A stretch of 64,000 nucleotides of DNA from Pseudochryseolinea flava (GCF_003286915.1 NZ_QMFY01000003.1:248001-312000); one strand, 5' to 3'. Shown: positions 33,786 to 43,251, counted from the first letter of the stretch. The notes: a model not told the origin generated them from the sequence alone. Numbers and translations are program-made.

Positions 33786-34367
33786 ATGAAAGGCATTAGT
33801 AAACTCATCATCATCCTCTGTGTTATTGTTGCGATTATTGCAGGTGTAGTCTGGTATGCATACTATCGCATGCTTCCTGAGATCGTCGGCAAAGCAATTG
33901 TTCAAGATTCAGAACCGGCCGTATTACCTGAAGTATATAAGGCGAAGATTTCAAAAATTAAGCGCCCCGTGAATCATGCGACAGAAAAATTGATACGCGA
34001 GATGGATTCTTTGGACATTCCGTTTGCGGCAATCATTCGATTGATTGATGAGACAGAAAATCGCGATGTAGTGAAAACGATTGAGGCCCTTAAAGAAAAA
34101 AATCCCCAATCTCCTAATGCCATTTTCAACATTGTAAAATCAAACATTCCATCCACAGAATTCGATTTAGAGATTCTCAGGAAGCCTTTTTTAAAGTATG
34201 CAACAATGGAGCGATACCAATATGGTATGCGCTACATTGAAAAGAATCAAGTGATCGAGCAAATCGACGAAATGCCCTACCGCGAAATTGTTAAAGAAGT
34301 ATTAATCCAAAAGCGTGCAGACCTCGATCGCAAGCTCAAGGATGCAGGTGGCCCTCGACTTGATTGA
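33786..34367 (+). CDS. Hypothetical membrane-anchored protein
   Basis: A 193-residue protein. One N-terminal helix (LIIILCVIVAIIAGVVWYAYY) is followed by a charged, helical extracytoplasmic domain (ISKIKRPVNHATEKLIREMDSLDIPFAAIIRLID, VVKTIEALKEKNPQSPNAIFNIVKSNIPSTEFDLEILRKPFLKYATMERYQYGMRYIEKN). I do not recognise a family. Its end overlaps the convergent receiver-kinase gene by 32 bases. Confidence 0.65.
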   Translation: MKGISKLIIILCVIVAIIAGVVWYAYYRMLPEIVGKAIVQDSEPAVLPEVYKAKISKIKRPVNHATEKLIREMDSLDIPFAAIIRLIDETENRDVVKTIEALKEKNPQSPNAIFNIVKSNIPSTEFDLEILRKPFLKYATMERYQYGMRYIEKNQVIEQIDEMPYREIVKEVLIQKRADLDRKLKDAGGPRLD

Positions 34368-35511
34368 TTGTTGTATTTTCACCCATCACAGTCGGTAAAG
34401 CGCTGCATGGAATTTCAATAGAGAACGTTGTCCCCTGTCCTACTTTCGACACCACTTGAATTTGTCCATTCAACTTATCGATAGCTTCTTTCACAATGTA
34501 AAGTCCTAAGCCTGCACCATCGTTCTTTTGAGTTGCTCTGAAAAACATGTCGAATACACGGCTTAGATGTTTATCGCTTATGCCAATACCGTTATCCTTG
34601 AATTCAAGAATTGCCTTATCAGCTTTCGTTAACACCGTTATTTGTAGAAACGGCTCGGCTTTATCCGGATCGTGATATTTGATCGCGTTACTGATTAGAT
34701 TATTCACCACGAAAGAGAATCGATATCGGTCTGTATAAAACGGAAATTGATCATCGATAATCACTTCCTTTCGAATGTCTTGCGCGCCTGGCATATATTG
34801 CATTCGCTCAAGATTATCATCAACAATTTTGCGAATATCAACCCGCTCAATGTTTACCTCTTTTCGCGCGTTTCGCGAGTAGTCCAATATTTCCTTCAGC
34901 GTTTCATCCAGTTTGTGAATACTGGTTTCCATCATTTTAAAATACTGATTGAAAAAGTTATCACGATTCTGATCTTCCGATTTCGCCAGGTTGACCAGTC
35001 CAAGCACAGACATCAGTGGTGATCGCAGGTTATGAGAAACGCTATACACGAAGCTATCGAGCTCCTTGTTGATTTTCACAAGTTCCTCGTATTGCGTACG
35101 CAGTGCTTCATTTGCTTTTGCTTTCTCGGCTTCCGCTTCGCGTTGCTTGAGTGCGTTAACAATGGCAGATGGAAGTCGTGTGAGGTTTGATTTCAATATA
35201 TAATCATCGGCTCCCTGCTTTAATGTATTCACGGCGAACTCTTCGGAAATCGCGCCGGTCACCAAAATAAATGGCGTTTGAAATCCTGCTTGTCGCGTAA
35301 TGGAAAGCGCTTCAAGTGAGTTAAATGTTGGCAGAAAGTGATCAGACAGAATTACGTCGGCATTGAACTGATGCAGCGCCGTGATAAATTCCTCTTTGGT
35401 GTCGACTCGCTTCGTCTTGAATTGCATGCCGGCTTTTTCAAGCATGTATTCAATTATTTCCAGATCATCCTCCATGTCTTCCAAGACGAGTATCCGTAAA
35501 TCCTTGTTCAT
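34336..35511 (-). CDS. Receiver-histidine kinase (REC-HisKA-HATPase)
   Basis: The start is the ATG at 35511 (MNKDLRILVLEDMEDDLEIIEYML), which opens exactly at the receiver domain; the longer frame to 35631 is rejected. The 391-residue protein has an N-terminal receiver (phosphoacceptor Asp in VILSDHFLP, switch residues VTGA, lysine in DDYILKSNL), a short coiled-coil, the H-box SVSHNLRSPLMSVLGL, then the ATPase with NNLISNAIKYHD, DNGIGISD and GAGLGLYIVKEAIDKL. There is no DNA-binding domain, so it relays signal to a separate regulator. It is cytoplasmic. Confidence 0.92.
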   Translation of the reverse strand: MNKDLRILVLEDMEDDLEIIEYMLEKAGMQFKTKRVDTKEEFITALHQFNADVILSDHFLPTFNSLEALSITRQAGFQTPFILVTGAISEEFAVNTLKQGADDYILKSNLTRLPSAIVNALKQREAEAEKAKANEALRTQYEELVKINKELDSFVYSVSHNLRSPLMSVLGLVNLAKSEDQNRDNFFNQYFKMMETSIHKLDETLKEILDYSRNARKEVNIERVDIRKIVDDNLERMQYMPGAQDIRKEVIIDDQFPFYTDRYRFSFVVNNLISNAIKYHDPDKAEPFLQITVLTKADKAILEFKDNGIGISDKHLSRVFDMFFRATQKNDGAGLGLYIVKEAIDKLNGQIQVVSKVGQGTTFSIEIPCSALPTVMGENTTINQVEGHLHP

Positions 35512-35660
35512 CTGGGCTGGTTTATTGTTGCAACACCACAATTTGCATTCCATAGTAGCAACCGTCCTTTTTGCGACAATTGACGCGATCGTGAACGAGG
35601 GTATAATCATGAGGTGTGGAATTGACACCACAAAAAAATAACAAGTGGGGAGGCGATCGA

Positions 35661-36626
35661 TCAGATAGCCGTTAGCACAGATTGCTTTGTATAGTGCGTA
35701 TGGAGCTCTTCGATGAGACCTGCCATAATCTCTTTTAACTTCTCTGGTTGTTGAATTTCAACATGCGTTCCATACATCAGCAACCATTGCGCCATATAAC
35801 TGAGATATCCTGAGAGAAATGTCATCTGAATTTTATCACCCAGATCTTGTTCTGAAACTTGTCCATACACAGGTCGTTTCCGAATGAACTCTTTGTCGAA
35901 CGTGACCACCACTTTTTCGACGTCTTGATGTGCTTGTAAAAATGATTGAAAGTACTCTTGTAATGACAACAAGTTTCGTCCATCAAACTTACTCCCCGTA
36001 GTCACTAAGGTTTTAATTTGATCTGCTCTAAAATCGCGATAACCATTTCTTAATTTACACCATGCTATTAGATGCCAACCCGATCGATAGTATACCATGC
36101 CGATGGGTTCGATCTCGCGTCGTGTAAATTCCTTTTCGTACGTAGAGATGTATTCCATCATCAACGATTCCTTCTGCGTTAAGGCGCGCTGAATCGTAGT
36201 GAGAAAGTGATTGGGAAATTCTTGTTTACCCTCTGGTGGCACGTATCGTACTTCCATCGCAGATTGCAAACTTTCTAAATGATCTTTTTCAGCATCGTGA
36301 AGAACCGACTTAATTTTCATGAGCGCTGACTCATATGCTTTTCGCACAGAATGATCAGTCATTTTTTCAACAAGTTTTCCGGCCGTAAGCAATGCACTTG
36401 CTTCTTCATCCGTAAACATCACAGGCGGAAGGTTGTAACCATCAACCATAAAATATCCTTTCCCTGCTTCTGATCCGATCGGCACACCGCCTTCCATCAA
36501 TGCTTTTACATCGCGATAAACAGTGCGCAAGCTAATGCCGAAACGCTCAGAAATTTCTTCTGCTTTGACAACACGCTTGGTTTGCAATTGAATTAAAATG
36601 GCCGTGAGACGGTCGATGCGGTTCAT
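35661..36626 (-). CDS. WYL-domain HTH transcriptional regulator (YafY type)
   Basis: A 321-residue protein. The N-terminal HTH (MNRIDRLTAILIQLQTKRVVKAEEISERFGISLRTVYRDVKAL) is followed by GVPIGSEAGKGYFMVDGYNLPPVMFTDEEASAL, a WYL segment (YYRSGWHLIAWCKLRNGYRDFRADQIKTL) and a C-terminal WCX-like extension (KVVVTFDKEFIRKRPVYGQVSEQ). WYL domains are thought to bind nucleic acid or small effectors. It lies downstream of the sglT terminator, with its own promoter probably between. The target is unknown. Confidence 0.92.
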   Translation of the reverse strand: MNRIDRLTAILIQLQTKRVVKAEEISERFGISLRTVYRDVKALMEGGVPIGSEAGKGYFMVDGYNLPPVMFTDEEASALLTAGKLVEKMTDHSVRKAYESALMKIKSVLHDAEKDHLESLQSAMEVRYVPPEGKQEFPNHFLTTIQRALTQKESLMMEYISTYEKEFTRREIEPIGMVYYRSGWHLIAWCKLRNGYRDFRADQIKTLVTTGSKFDGRNLLSLQEYFQSFLQAHQDVEKVVVTFDKEFIRKRPVYGQVSEQDLGDKIQMTFLSGYLSYMAQWLLMYGTHVEIQQPEKLKEIMAGLIEELHTHYTKQSVLTAI

Positions 36627-36636
36627 AGGTTAAAAA

Positions 36637-36672
36637 TAAAAAAGCCACAGCAATTTTACTGTGGCTTTAGTT
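36637..36672 (-). terminator. Rho-independent terminator of sglT
   Basis: On the minus strand the stem AAAGCCACAGT / GCTGTGGCTTT is followed by a T-rich run (TTTTTTTATTTTTAA), 18 bases past the sglT stop. Confidence 0.82.
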
Positions 36673-36689
36673 TTAAATTCTCCGTTCTG

Positions 36690-38375
36690 CTACCAGAAAA
36701 TAGTGTAAAGCGCGGCAAGAATACCCAGGACAATCAATGATCCTGCAGCAAAGCCTGGCGACATTTTAAACATGCTCGTATCAACTTCAAGTCCATTGGT
36801 TTTAACACCACGTCTATTTTCAATATTGGTAATAATACTCATACCGATCACGCAGAAAATAAATACAAAGCCCATGCGATCTAGGAATGGAATTTCCCAA
36901 AGGCCATCGCCATTTAATACTGCGAAACCGTATGGTGCAAGTGATGACAAGTCTGCAAACTGCGGAAGCACTTTCAGCACCAATGAGAATGCAAAACCTG
37001 CAATCGTAGCAAAGAGCGCCGCGTTTGAGGTTGTTCGTTTCCAGAAGAAACCAAGAATAAACATGGCAAAAATACCAGGAGAAACAAACCCAGTGTATTC
37101 TTGAATGTACTGGAATCCTTGTTTGCCCTCACCCATCAATTTTTCACCAACAAGCAATGAGAGAATGACCGCAAGAATCATCGATACAATAACCGAAGCT
37201 TTTCCTAGCCATACCAGCTTGCTTTCAGAGGCATCTTTATTGATCGCTTTTTTGTAAATATCCAATGTAAAGATTGTGGCGATACTGTTTGCTTTTCCTG
37301 CAAGCGATGCTACAATCGCTGCCGTTAATGCGGCAAATGCAAGTCCTTTCAATCCAACAGGAAGAAGGTTAAGTAATGAAGGATATGCTTTGTTGACGTC
37401 AAGCACACCTTTTGAATCTAGCATCTCTTGTGCAAAATATCCTTTAGAGTGAAGCACATATGCGGCGATACCAGGAAGCACAACGATTACCGGCATCAAC
37501 AGTTTTAAGAACGCTGCGAAAAGAATTCCGTTTCGTGCCGTGTTAAGATCCGCACCTAAAGCACGCTGAGTGATATATTGGTTACATCCCCAATAGTTTA
37601 AGTTTGTAATCCACATACCGCCGATCAACACCGTAAGACCTGGTAAGTCGATATAATTTTTATCGCTCGGCTTGAAGATCATATGGAAGTGATCATTTGC
37701 TTCGGTCGTCAATAATTTGAAACCGTTGATCACACCAACTTGACCAGCTTCTTCAGCAACTAAGTTCAGGGCGATCCAAGTCGCCACAAGCCCACCAAGT
37801 ACCAGGAAGAACACCTGGATAACATCTGTGTAACCAATCACCTTCATACCACCGAGGGTGATAAAGATTGCAAAAATTGCAAGCGCGAAAATGCACAAGT
37901 AAATATCGAAGCCAGTGATGCCGCTGATGGCAAGCGCGCCGAGATAAAGGATCGACATCAAGTTTACAACGATGTAGAGCAATAGCCAAAATACAGCCAT
38001 GATCATCGCTACTGTTCCGTTGTAGCGTTGATTCAAGAATTGTGGCATCGTGTAGATCTTGTTTTTCAAGTAAACCGGTATGAAGAACACAGCCACAACG
38101 ATAAGAGTAGCCGCCGCCATCCACTCGTATGTTGAAATCGCGAGGCCCATCTTGAACCCAGATCCAGACATACCGATGAATTGTTCGGCCGAAATGTTTG
38201 ATGCAATCAACGATGCGCCAATCGCCCACCACGTGAGTGATCCCTCTGCGAGGAAGAAGTCTTTCGAATCTGCTGTTGCTTTTTTCTTGCGATGATAAAT
38301 CCAGTAGCCATAACCGGCCACGATGACGAAGTAAATTAGAAAGACTATGTAGTCTTTCACATCTAATGATTGCAT
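36690..38375 (-). CDS. Sodium/galactose (sugar) symporter, SSS family
   Basis: A 561-residue inner-membrane protein with about 14 helices. Residues that contact galactose in the structurally known vSGLT are conserved with a ~4-residue offset: N60 and Q65 (SNISAEQFIGMSGSGF), E84 (STYEWMAA), the NLNYWGCNQYITQRALGA stretch (Asn and stacking Tyr), the lysine in AAFLKLLMPVIV and the glutamine in QYIQEYTGF. This supports galactose or glucose uptake coupled to Na+. It lies downstream of galK-galE-galM, 198 bases from galM, with its own leader and a strong terminator. Confidence 0.93.
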   Translation of the reverse strand: MQSLDVKDYIVFLIYFVIVAGYGYWIYHRKKKATADSKDFFLAEGSLTWWAIGASLIASNISAEQFIGMSGSGFKMGLAISTYEWMAAATLIVVAVFFIPVYLKNKIYTMPQFLNQRYNGTVAMIMAVFWLLLYIVVNLMSILYLGALAISGITGFDIYLCIFALAIFAIFITLGGMKVIGYTDVIQVFFLVLGGLVATWIALNLVAEEAGQVGVINGFKLLTTEANDHFHMIFKPSDKNYIDLPGLTVLIGGMWITNLNYWGCNQYITQRALGADLNTARNGILFAAFLKLLMPVIVVLPGIAAYVLHSKGYFAQEMLDSKGVLDVNKAYPSLLNLLPVGLKGLAFAALTAAIVASLAGKANSIATIFTLDIYKKAINKDASESKLVWLGKASVIVSMILAVILSLLVGEKLMGEGKQGFQYIQEYTGFVSPGIFAMFILGFFWKRTTSNAALFATIAGFAFSLVLKVLPQFADLSSLAPYGFAVLNGDGLWEIPFLDRMGFVFIFCVIGMSIITNIENRRGVKTNGLEVDTSMFKMSPGFAAGSLIVLGILAALYTIFW

Positions 38376-38466
38376 TGGTTTATTGGTTTGTAAGGTTTAT
38401 GGAAGGCAAATACTTGTTAGGTTCCTTTTATAATATGCGTTTCTATTCTATTCAATCGATAAAAAT

Positions 38467-38488
38467 GGATGCTTTCCGGGAAACATCC
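38467..38488. promoter_or_regulatory. Hairpin/palindrome with a TTTCCGGGAAA core between galM and sglT
   Basis: GGATGCTTTCC and GGAAACATCC form a near-perfect dyad around TTTCCGGGAAA. On the minus strand it is followed by ATTTTTATC, so it could terminate the gal operon. The core also resembles the GTTCCGGGAAC palindrome upstream of galK (42070-42080), so an operator role is an alternative. Confidence 0.45.
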
Positions 38489-38573
38489 AACTTAATTATT
38501 GTCTTTTTGACTATTAGGTTCAAATTCCTTTTCAAACCCAAAAAATCAAGCTTCCGGAAAAGCGTTAAGTTGT

Positions 38574-39647
38574 CTACCGTGTCGAGAACTTGTACACGGT
38601 TTCTGTGTGGAAACGCTCTCCAGGCTTTAATATTACCGTTGGGAAGTCTGCTTTATTGGGAGAATCAGGAAAATGCTGCGGCTCCAAACAGAATCCATAA
38701 CGCTTTGGGTACACAACGCCGTTTTTACCCTTCGCCCCATTCAGGAAATTGCCCGTGTAAAACTGAACACCTGGTTCCGTGGAGTATACCGTGAGTTCAC
38801 GTCCAGTAGTTGGCTCATAGGCCACCGCGATTTTCTTTTTCACGCCCACGTCGCCGGTTACCCAGGTGTGGTCGTAACCCAATCCTAGCTGAACCTGTTC
38901 ATGAGTACTATCAATACCTTCGCCAATTGTATGTGGAGTTCTAAAATCGAAAGGTGTGTTGCCAACAGACTCTAATTTTCCTGTCGGAATCAACGTGCTT
39001 GAAACGGGTACAAATTGGTCCGCGAACAGTTGAATTTGGTGATCAAGAATATCACGTTTCGCATTTCCTAACAAATTGAAGTAACTGTGCGTGGTTAGGT
39101 TCACAATTGTTTTTTTGTCGGTCGTCGCGGATATTAAAATCTTAAATTCGTTACCGTCAGTGAGAAGATAGATTACTTCGACAGACAGATTTCCGGGATA
39201 GCCTTCTTCACCATCAGGTGAAAGATACGTCAGTTTTAATGCCGCGCCTTCATCGCTATCAAACGGTTCGATGGTCCAATATACTTTATCAAATCCTTTC
39301 AACCCACCATGAAGATGCTGACCGTTGTTGTTCTGCGCAACGTGATACTCCGTTCCGTCGATCGTAAACCGACCGTTGCCAATCCTATTCCCATAACGAC
39401 CAATGATCGCGCCGAAGTATGGGCTGTAAGCTTTATAATCTTCGAGTGTATCAAACCCCAATGCAATGTCTTCAAATTTTCCGTTCCTATCGGGTACGAC
39501 AATACTGGTAATAATACCACCATAGTTAATGACGCCGACGCTGATGTTATTTTTGTTCGACAACGTGTATTGGAAGACTTCTCGACCATCCGACATTTTA
39601 CCGAAGGTCTTCTTCGTGATGGTTGCAGTTACTGGGTTCGTGGTCAT
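38574..39647 (-). CDS. galM: Aldose 1-epimerase (galactose mutarotase)
   Basis: A 357-residue cytoplasmic enzyme that interconverts alpha and beta anomers of galactose or glucose so that galactokinase receives the alpha form. Substrate-binding motifs are VINYGGIITSI, GRYGNRIGNGRF, NNGQHLHGGLKGFDK, the catalytic histidine segment TTHSYFNLLGN and the catalytic glutamate segment GFCLEPQHFPDSPN. It is third in the galK-galE-galM unit, 22 bases after galE. Confidence 0.95.
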   Translation of the reverse strand: MTTNPVTATITKKTFGKMSDGREVFQYTLSNKNNISVGVINYGGIITSIVVPDRNGKFEDIALGFDTLEDYKAYSPYFGAIIGRYGNRIGNGRFTIDGTEYHVAQNNNGQHLHGGLKGFDKVYWTIEPFDSDEGAALKLTYLSPDGEEGYPGNLSVEVIYLLTDGNEFKILISATTDKKTIVNLTTHSYFNLLGNAKRDILDHQIQLFADQFVPVSSTLIPTGKLESVGNTPFDFRTPHTIGEGIDSTHEQVQLGLGYDHTWVTGDVGVKKKIAVAYEPTTGRELTVYSTEPGVQFYTGNFLNGAKGKNGVVYPKRYGFCLEPQHFPDSPNKADFPTVILKPGERFHTETVYKFSTR

Positions 39648-39669
39648 GATTTAGATTAGCGATAACGGT

Positions 39670-40704
39670 TTATTTTTTACTTTCCCGGCTCATCAGATAT
39701 TGTTGCCATGTCCAAGCAGAGCGCATCATTTCGTCGATTGTTTCTGTTGCTTTCCAACCGAGTTCTTGATTAGCAAAAGTCGTGTCGGCATAGACTTGCT
39801 CCACATCGCCCGCACGACGTTCTACGATTTTATAGTTGAGCTTCAAATTATTGACGCGTTCGAAGGCTTTGATAATTTCTAACACCGAGAGGCCTTTTCC
39901 GGTACCGATGTTAAAGTATTCGTAGTTGCCTTTTTGCTGTTTGTTCAACATCCTTTTCACCGCTACCACGTGTGCTCTCGCTAAGTCATTGATGTGAATA
40001 TAATCTCTTACAGCAGAACCATCTACTGTGTTGTAATCATTGCCAAACACCTTAAGTTCAGATCGAATTCCCGCGGCAGTTTGTGTAATAAATGGAATTA
40101 AGTTCGCCGGAACACCTAAGGGAAGTTCACCAATCAAAGCAGAAGGATGGGCTCCCACCGGATTGAAATAGCGTAATGCAATTGCGTGAATATCTTTTTC
40201 TGCCTTGCAGGTATCGCGAAGAATTTCTTCACCTATTTGTTTCGTATTTCCATACGGCGACTCTGCAGGCTTGAAGGGTGATTGTTCCGTTACCGGAAGT
40301 TTATCGGGCTGACCATATACCGTACAAGACGATGAAAATACAATTTCTGCGACGCTGTACTGTTTCATCTTCTCAAGTAACAAAACCAATGCAGAAACAT
40401 TGTTTCGGTAATAGAGCAGTGGTTTCAGAACCGACTCTCCTACCGCTTTACTTGCCGCGAAATGAATGATTCCGTTAATCCCTGGGTTTGTCTGAAAAAA
40501 CTGATCTAGCTTTTGCTGATCACACAGGTCGAAATCGAAAAACGCTGGTCTTACGCCGGTAATTTTTTCTATTCCATCCAGCACGTCGCGCTGGGAATTT
40601 GAGAGATCGTCAATAATTAAAACTTCAAATCCTTCATTGATAAGTTCCACAACAGTGTGAGAACCAATGTAGCCAGTTCCCCCTGTTACCAAAATTTTTT
40701 TCAT
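39670..40704 (-). CDS. galE: UDP-glucose 4-epimerase
   Basis: A 344-residue SDR-type enzyme that interconverts UDP-galactose and UDP-glucose. It shows the NAD-binding GGTGYIGSHTVVEL, the catalytic SSSCTVYG serine/threonine region, YGNTKQIGEEIL (YxxxK), HFAASKAVGESV, RYFNPVGAHPSALIGE and DGSAVRDYIHINDLARAH. The length is typical. It follows galK by 10 bases. Confidence 0.96.
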   Translation of the reverse strand: MKKILVTGGTGYIGSHTVVELINEGFEVLIIDDLSNSQRDVLDGIEKITGVRPAFFDFDLCDQQKLDQFFQTNPGINGIIHFAASKAVGESVLKPLLYYRNNVSALVLLLEKMKQYSVAEIVFSSSCTVYGQPDKLPVTEQSPFKPAESPYGNTKQIGEEILRDTCKAEKDIHAIALRYFNPVGAHPSALIGELPLGVPANLIPFITQTAAGIRSELKVFGNDYNTVDGSAVRDYIHINDLARAHVVAVKRMLNKQQKGNYEYFNIGTGKGLSVLEIIKAFERVNNLKLNYKIVERRAGDVEQVYADTTFANQELGWKATETIDEMMRSAWTWQQYLMSRESKK

Positions 40705-40714
40705 CCGATACGAT

Positions 40715-41899
40715 TTAGCTTCCTACAGCAGACTTCTCCGATTTTTTTAATAAACCGGTTCCTGATTTTACGTGCACAATATAGGCAATCAAATCAAGAT
40801 TAAAGGCTTTCTTATAGGCTGCAGTCGCGGATGAAATAAAAGATTCTACCTGTTGATTAGGAACTATATTGATCGTGCATCCACCGAAGCCACCGCCCAT
40901 CATGCGGGATCCCAAAATTTGGGCATTCTTCGCTTGGCCGACCAAAAAGTCTAGCTCAGGACAGCTCACCTCATAGAGCGATGACAGTCCTTCGTGAGTT
41001 TCATACATTTTTCGTCCAAATGCTTCAAGATCATCGTTTGTTAAATCAAACGCGGCGGCTTGCACACGTTTGATTTCACTCGTAACGTAGAAACAACGCT
41101 GATAAACTTTGCCGGGCATCTCCGATTTGTGCTTGTCTACCATCTCTGGCGTTACATCCCGCAGGCTTTTCACTTCTGGATAATGACGTTGCAGTATTGC
41201 AACACCTTGTTCGCATTCTGCACGTCGCGTGTTGTACTCAGAATCCACCAGCGAGTGTTTCACACCCGTGTTACAAAGCACAATGCTGTAGTTATCAAGC
41301 TTTAAGGGTGAATATTTGTATTCCAAAGAACGGCAATCGAGCAGAATCACTTTGTTATCAGCGCCCATCATACTCGCGAATTGATCCATGATACCACACT
41401 TCACACCGACATAGTTATGCTCGGCCCATTGCGCCATGTGGATCATTTTCTGAGTAGGGATATTCAGCTTGTTGAGTTCGTTTAATGCGAACGCAAACCC
41501 TGTCTCGAGCGCCGCCGATGACGACAATCCGGAACCAGCAGGAATATTTCCACCGAATACGCAGCGGAATGGTTTCAATGTATGACCATTGTCCACCAAC
41601 TGACGCATAACCCCGAGTAGGTAATTTGCCCACTTCGGTGCCGTTACGGGTGCTGGCTCTTTAAGATTTGGATAAAAGAATTCACTGTAAGAAAGCGAAT
41701 AAATAGACGAGGTTTCATCTGGTGACGGAGCGATTGCAAACACAATTTCTTTGTCGATTGCCGCAGGCATTACAAATCCATCGTTGTAGTCAGTGTGTTC
41801 GCCGATCAAATTAATCCGCCCAGGTGCGCGAATGATCAACGGCTCTTCAGCATATAGGGCGTCGAATTTGCTGATGACATCTTGTGCTATAAAGTCCAC
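40715..41899 (-). CDS. galK: Galactokinase (GTG start)
   Basis: A GHMP kinase that phosphorylates alpha-D-galactose at C1. Motifs are RAPGRINLIGEHTDYNDGFVMPAA (sugar-binding signature), GNIPAGSGLSSSAALE (ATP loop) and GSRMMGGGFGGCT. The start is taken at the GTG at 41899 (encoding MDFIAQDVISKFDALY), which matches the usual galactokinase opening and gives 394 residues. The frame stays open 69 codons further upstream, but that extension (MFWCDKMATFPEPL...) is not galactokinase-like and covers the promoter palindromes. It is the first gene of the gal unit. Confidence 0.94.
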   Translation of the reverse strand: MDFIAQDVISKFDALYAEEPLIIRAPGRINLIGEHTDYNDGFVMPAAIDKEIVFAIAPSPDETSSIYSLSYSEFFYPNLKEPAPVTAPKWANYLLGVMRQLVDNGHTLKPFRCVFGGNIPAGSGLSSSAALETGFAFALNELNKLNIPTQKMIHMAQWAEHNYVGVKCGIMDQFASMMGADNKVILLDCRSLEYKYSPLKLDNYSIVLCNTGVKHSLVDSEYNTRRAECEQGVAILQRHYPEVKSLRDVTPEMVDKHKSEMPGKVYQRCFYVTSEIKRVQAAAFDLTNDDLEAFGRKMYETHEGLSSLYEVSCPELDFLVGQAKNAQILGSRMMGGGFGGCTINIVPNQQVESFISSATAAYKKAFNLDLIAYIVHVKSGTGLLKKSEKSAVGS

Positions 41900-42069
41900 G
41901 TCTAGTAAATTTTTAAAGTAGTAGAAAGTAAAACCGGGGACCAGAACACCTTTCCAGACCCCGGCTCTAATAACCAATCCATTTAACCCAAAATTGGTAA
42001 ATGAGCTACGAAGAACGCGATAGTTGATCACAATCAAAATACACGCAATCAAGCGCTTATGAAATAACG

Positions 42070-42119
42070 GTTCCGGGAACGTTGCCATTTTATCACACCA
42101 AAACATGCCGCGGTGTGAT
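42070..42119. promoter_or_regulatory. Two dyads upstream of galK
   Basis: GTTCCGGGAAC (42070-42080) is a palindrome around a central G. ATCACACC (42092-42099) and GGTGTGAT (42112-42119) form a perfect 8-bp inverted repeat 12 bases apart. Both lie in the galK upstream region and are candidate LacI-type operator or activator sites. The second could also end fecR transcription, but no T-run follows. Confidence 0.42.
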
Positions 42120-42147
42120 CAGTATTAATATCATTAGGATAAATGCG

Positions 42148-43251
42148 TTAGGGACAGAGTTTTCCCTTGATGACAACGTCACTACCATTAACGAGGTAGC
42201 TGGCGGGTTTGTCCTTCACAAATAAGTCGAGCGTCTCGCGAAGTGTTTTATTGTTAAGCTCGCCGGTAAAATGGCAAGTGTACGATGTAGAATCTTCCAA
42301 CTGTATGTTCACATCATACCACCGTTCGAGTGAGATGAGGATTTGAGAGAAGGGTTGTTCGCGGAAGTATAAAACACCAACCCGCCAAGCCGATGATAGC
42401 TCAGCATTTACGTTATTGTCAACGGACAGGCTATTGGTCAACAGATCCAGTGTTGCGCTTTGTTCGGGTGAGATCGTCGTTTTGATCAACGGATGATCCT
42501 TGTGTTCTATTCGCACGCGGCCTGCTAGCACAAATGCTTCTATTGTTTTTGTCGAAGGATGTGCTTTCACATCAAATGATGCAGCGTAGCCCGTGATGGT
42601 AACATCGCCGACACGTACCACGAACGGCCTCTGTAAATTCTCACTCACCTGAAAAAAAGCTTCTCCACTAAGCGTAACAATTCTGGATGTTAAACTGTCA
42701 ATGTTCTTCGGGTAAATTAATTGACTTTCTGCATTGAGCCACACTTTTGTTCCGTCGGGGAGCGCTACCACATTCCGCTTCCCCTTTCGTGCGAACACAA
42801 CTTCCTCGGATGAAGTATGCATCGGGGCTGGCGATGAAGTATGATCAGGAAGAAAAGCATAAATAATGGCGAGTACACCTGCAAGAAATACGGTTGCCAG
42901 AATAACAAGTCGCGATGTTTTTATCTTAGATACCTTCGGCGCTACGGGATTAGCCTGGGGTTGTTTCGGGAGCGGATCTTCAATCGGCTTAGGATCGTCA
43001 ACGGAATGGTTGATGCGCTTCTTCAGGTTTCCGACACGCGCCTCAAATACATCGTTCTCTTTAACATGAAAAAAAGAAAGGAATTGTCGGGCCTCATCTA
43101 CTTTCTCACGATGGTCTGGATAGTTCTGAAGAAAATCTAGCCAAAAGCGATTACTCTCCTCCGTGGGTGAAAAAACCCATTGCTGGAAGAATTCATCCTT
43201 AATAAGGTCGTCGGCAGAGTAGTCCGTGTACTTCATGGGTTCAGTGGGCAT
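42148..43251 (-). CDS. FecR-family anti-sigma / sigma-regulator protein
   Basis: A 367-residue protein. A cytoplasmic DUF4880-like N-terminus (SNRFWLDFLQNYPDHREKVDEARQFL) is followed by one transmembrane helix (LVILATVFLAGVLAIIYAFL), the periplasmic FecR domain (GKRNVVALPDGTKVWLNAESQLIYP, VTLSGEAFFQVSENLQRPFVVRVGDVTITGYAASFDVKAH) and a DUF4974 C-terminus (FREQPFSQILISLERWYDVNIQL). It should control the ECF sigma factor encoded 77 bases upstream in response to an outer-membrane transporter. No SusC/SusD gene follows; galK comes next. A second in-frame ATG at 43236 is possible. Confidence 0.93.
   Translation of the reverse strand: MPTEPMKYTDYSADDLIKDEFFQQWVFSPTEESNRFWLDFLQNYPDHREKVDEARQFLSFFHVKENDVFEARVGNLKKRINHSVDDPKPIEDPLPKQPQANPVAPKVSKIKTSRLVILATVFLAGVLAIIYAFLPDHTSSPAPMHTSSEEVVFARKGKRNVVALPDGTKVWLNAESQLIYPKNIDSLTSRIVTLSGEAFFQVSENLQRPFVVRVGDVTITGYAASFDVKAHPSTKTIEAFVLAGRVRIEHKDHPLIKTTISPEQSATLDLLTNSLSVDNNVNAELSSAWRVGVLYFREQPFSQILISLERWYDVNIQLEDSTSYTCHFTGELNNKTLRETLDLFVKDKPASYLVNGSDVVIKGKLCP

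Noticed and set aside
33663-33905. Upstream in-frame extension of the DUF481-like gene
   Set aside because: The extension is antisense to the membrane-anchored gene at 33786 and would bury an obvious signal peptide at 33662.
41900-42106. 69-codon N-terminal extension of galactokinase
   Set aside because: The extra residues do not resemble galactokinases and overlap promoter dyads. A GTG at 41899 gives the usual N-terminus.
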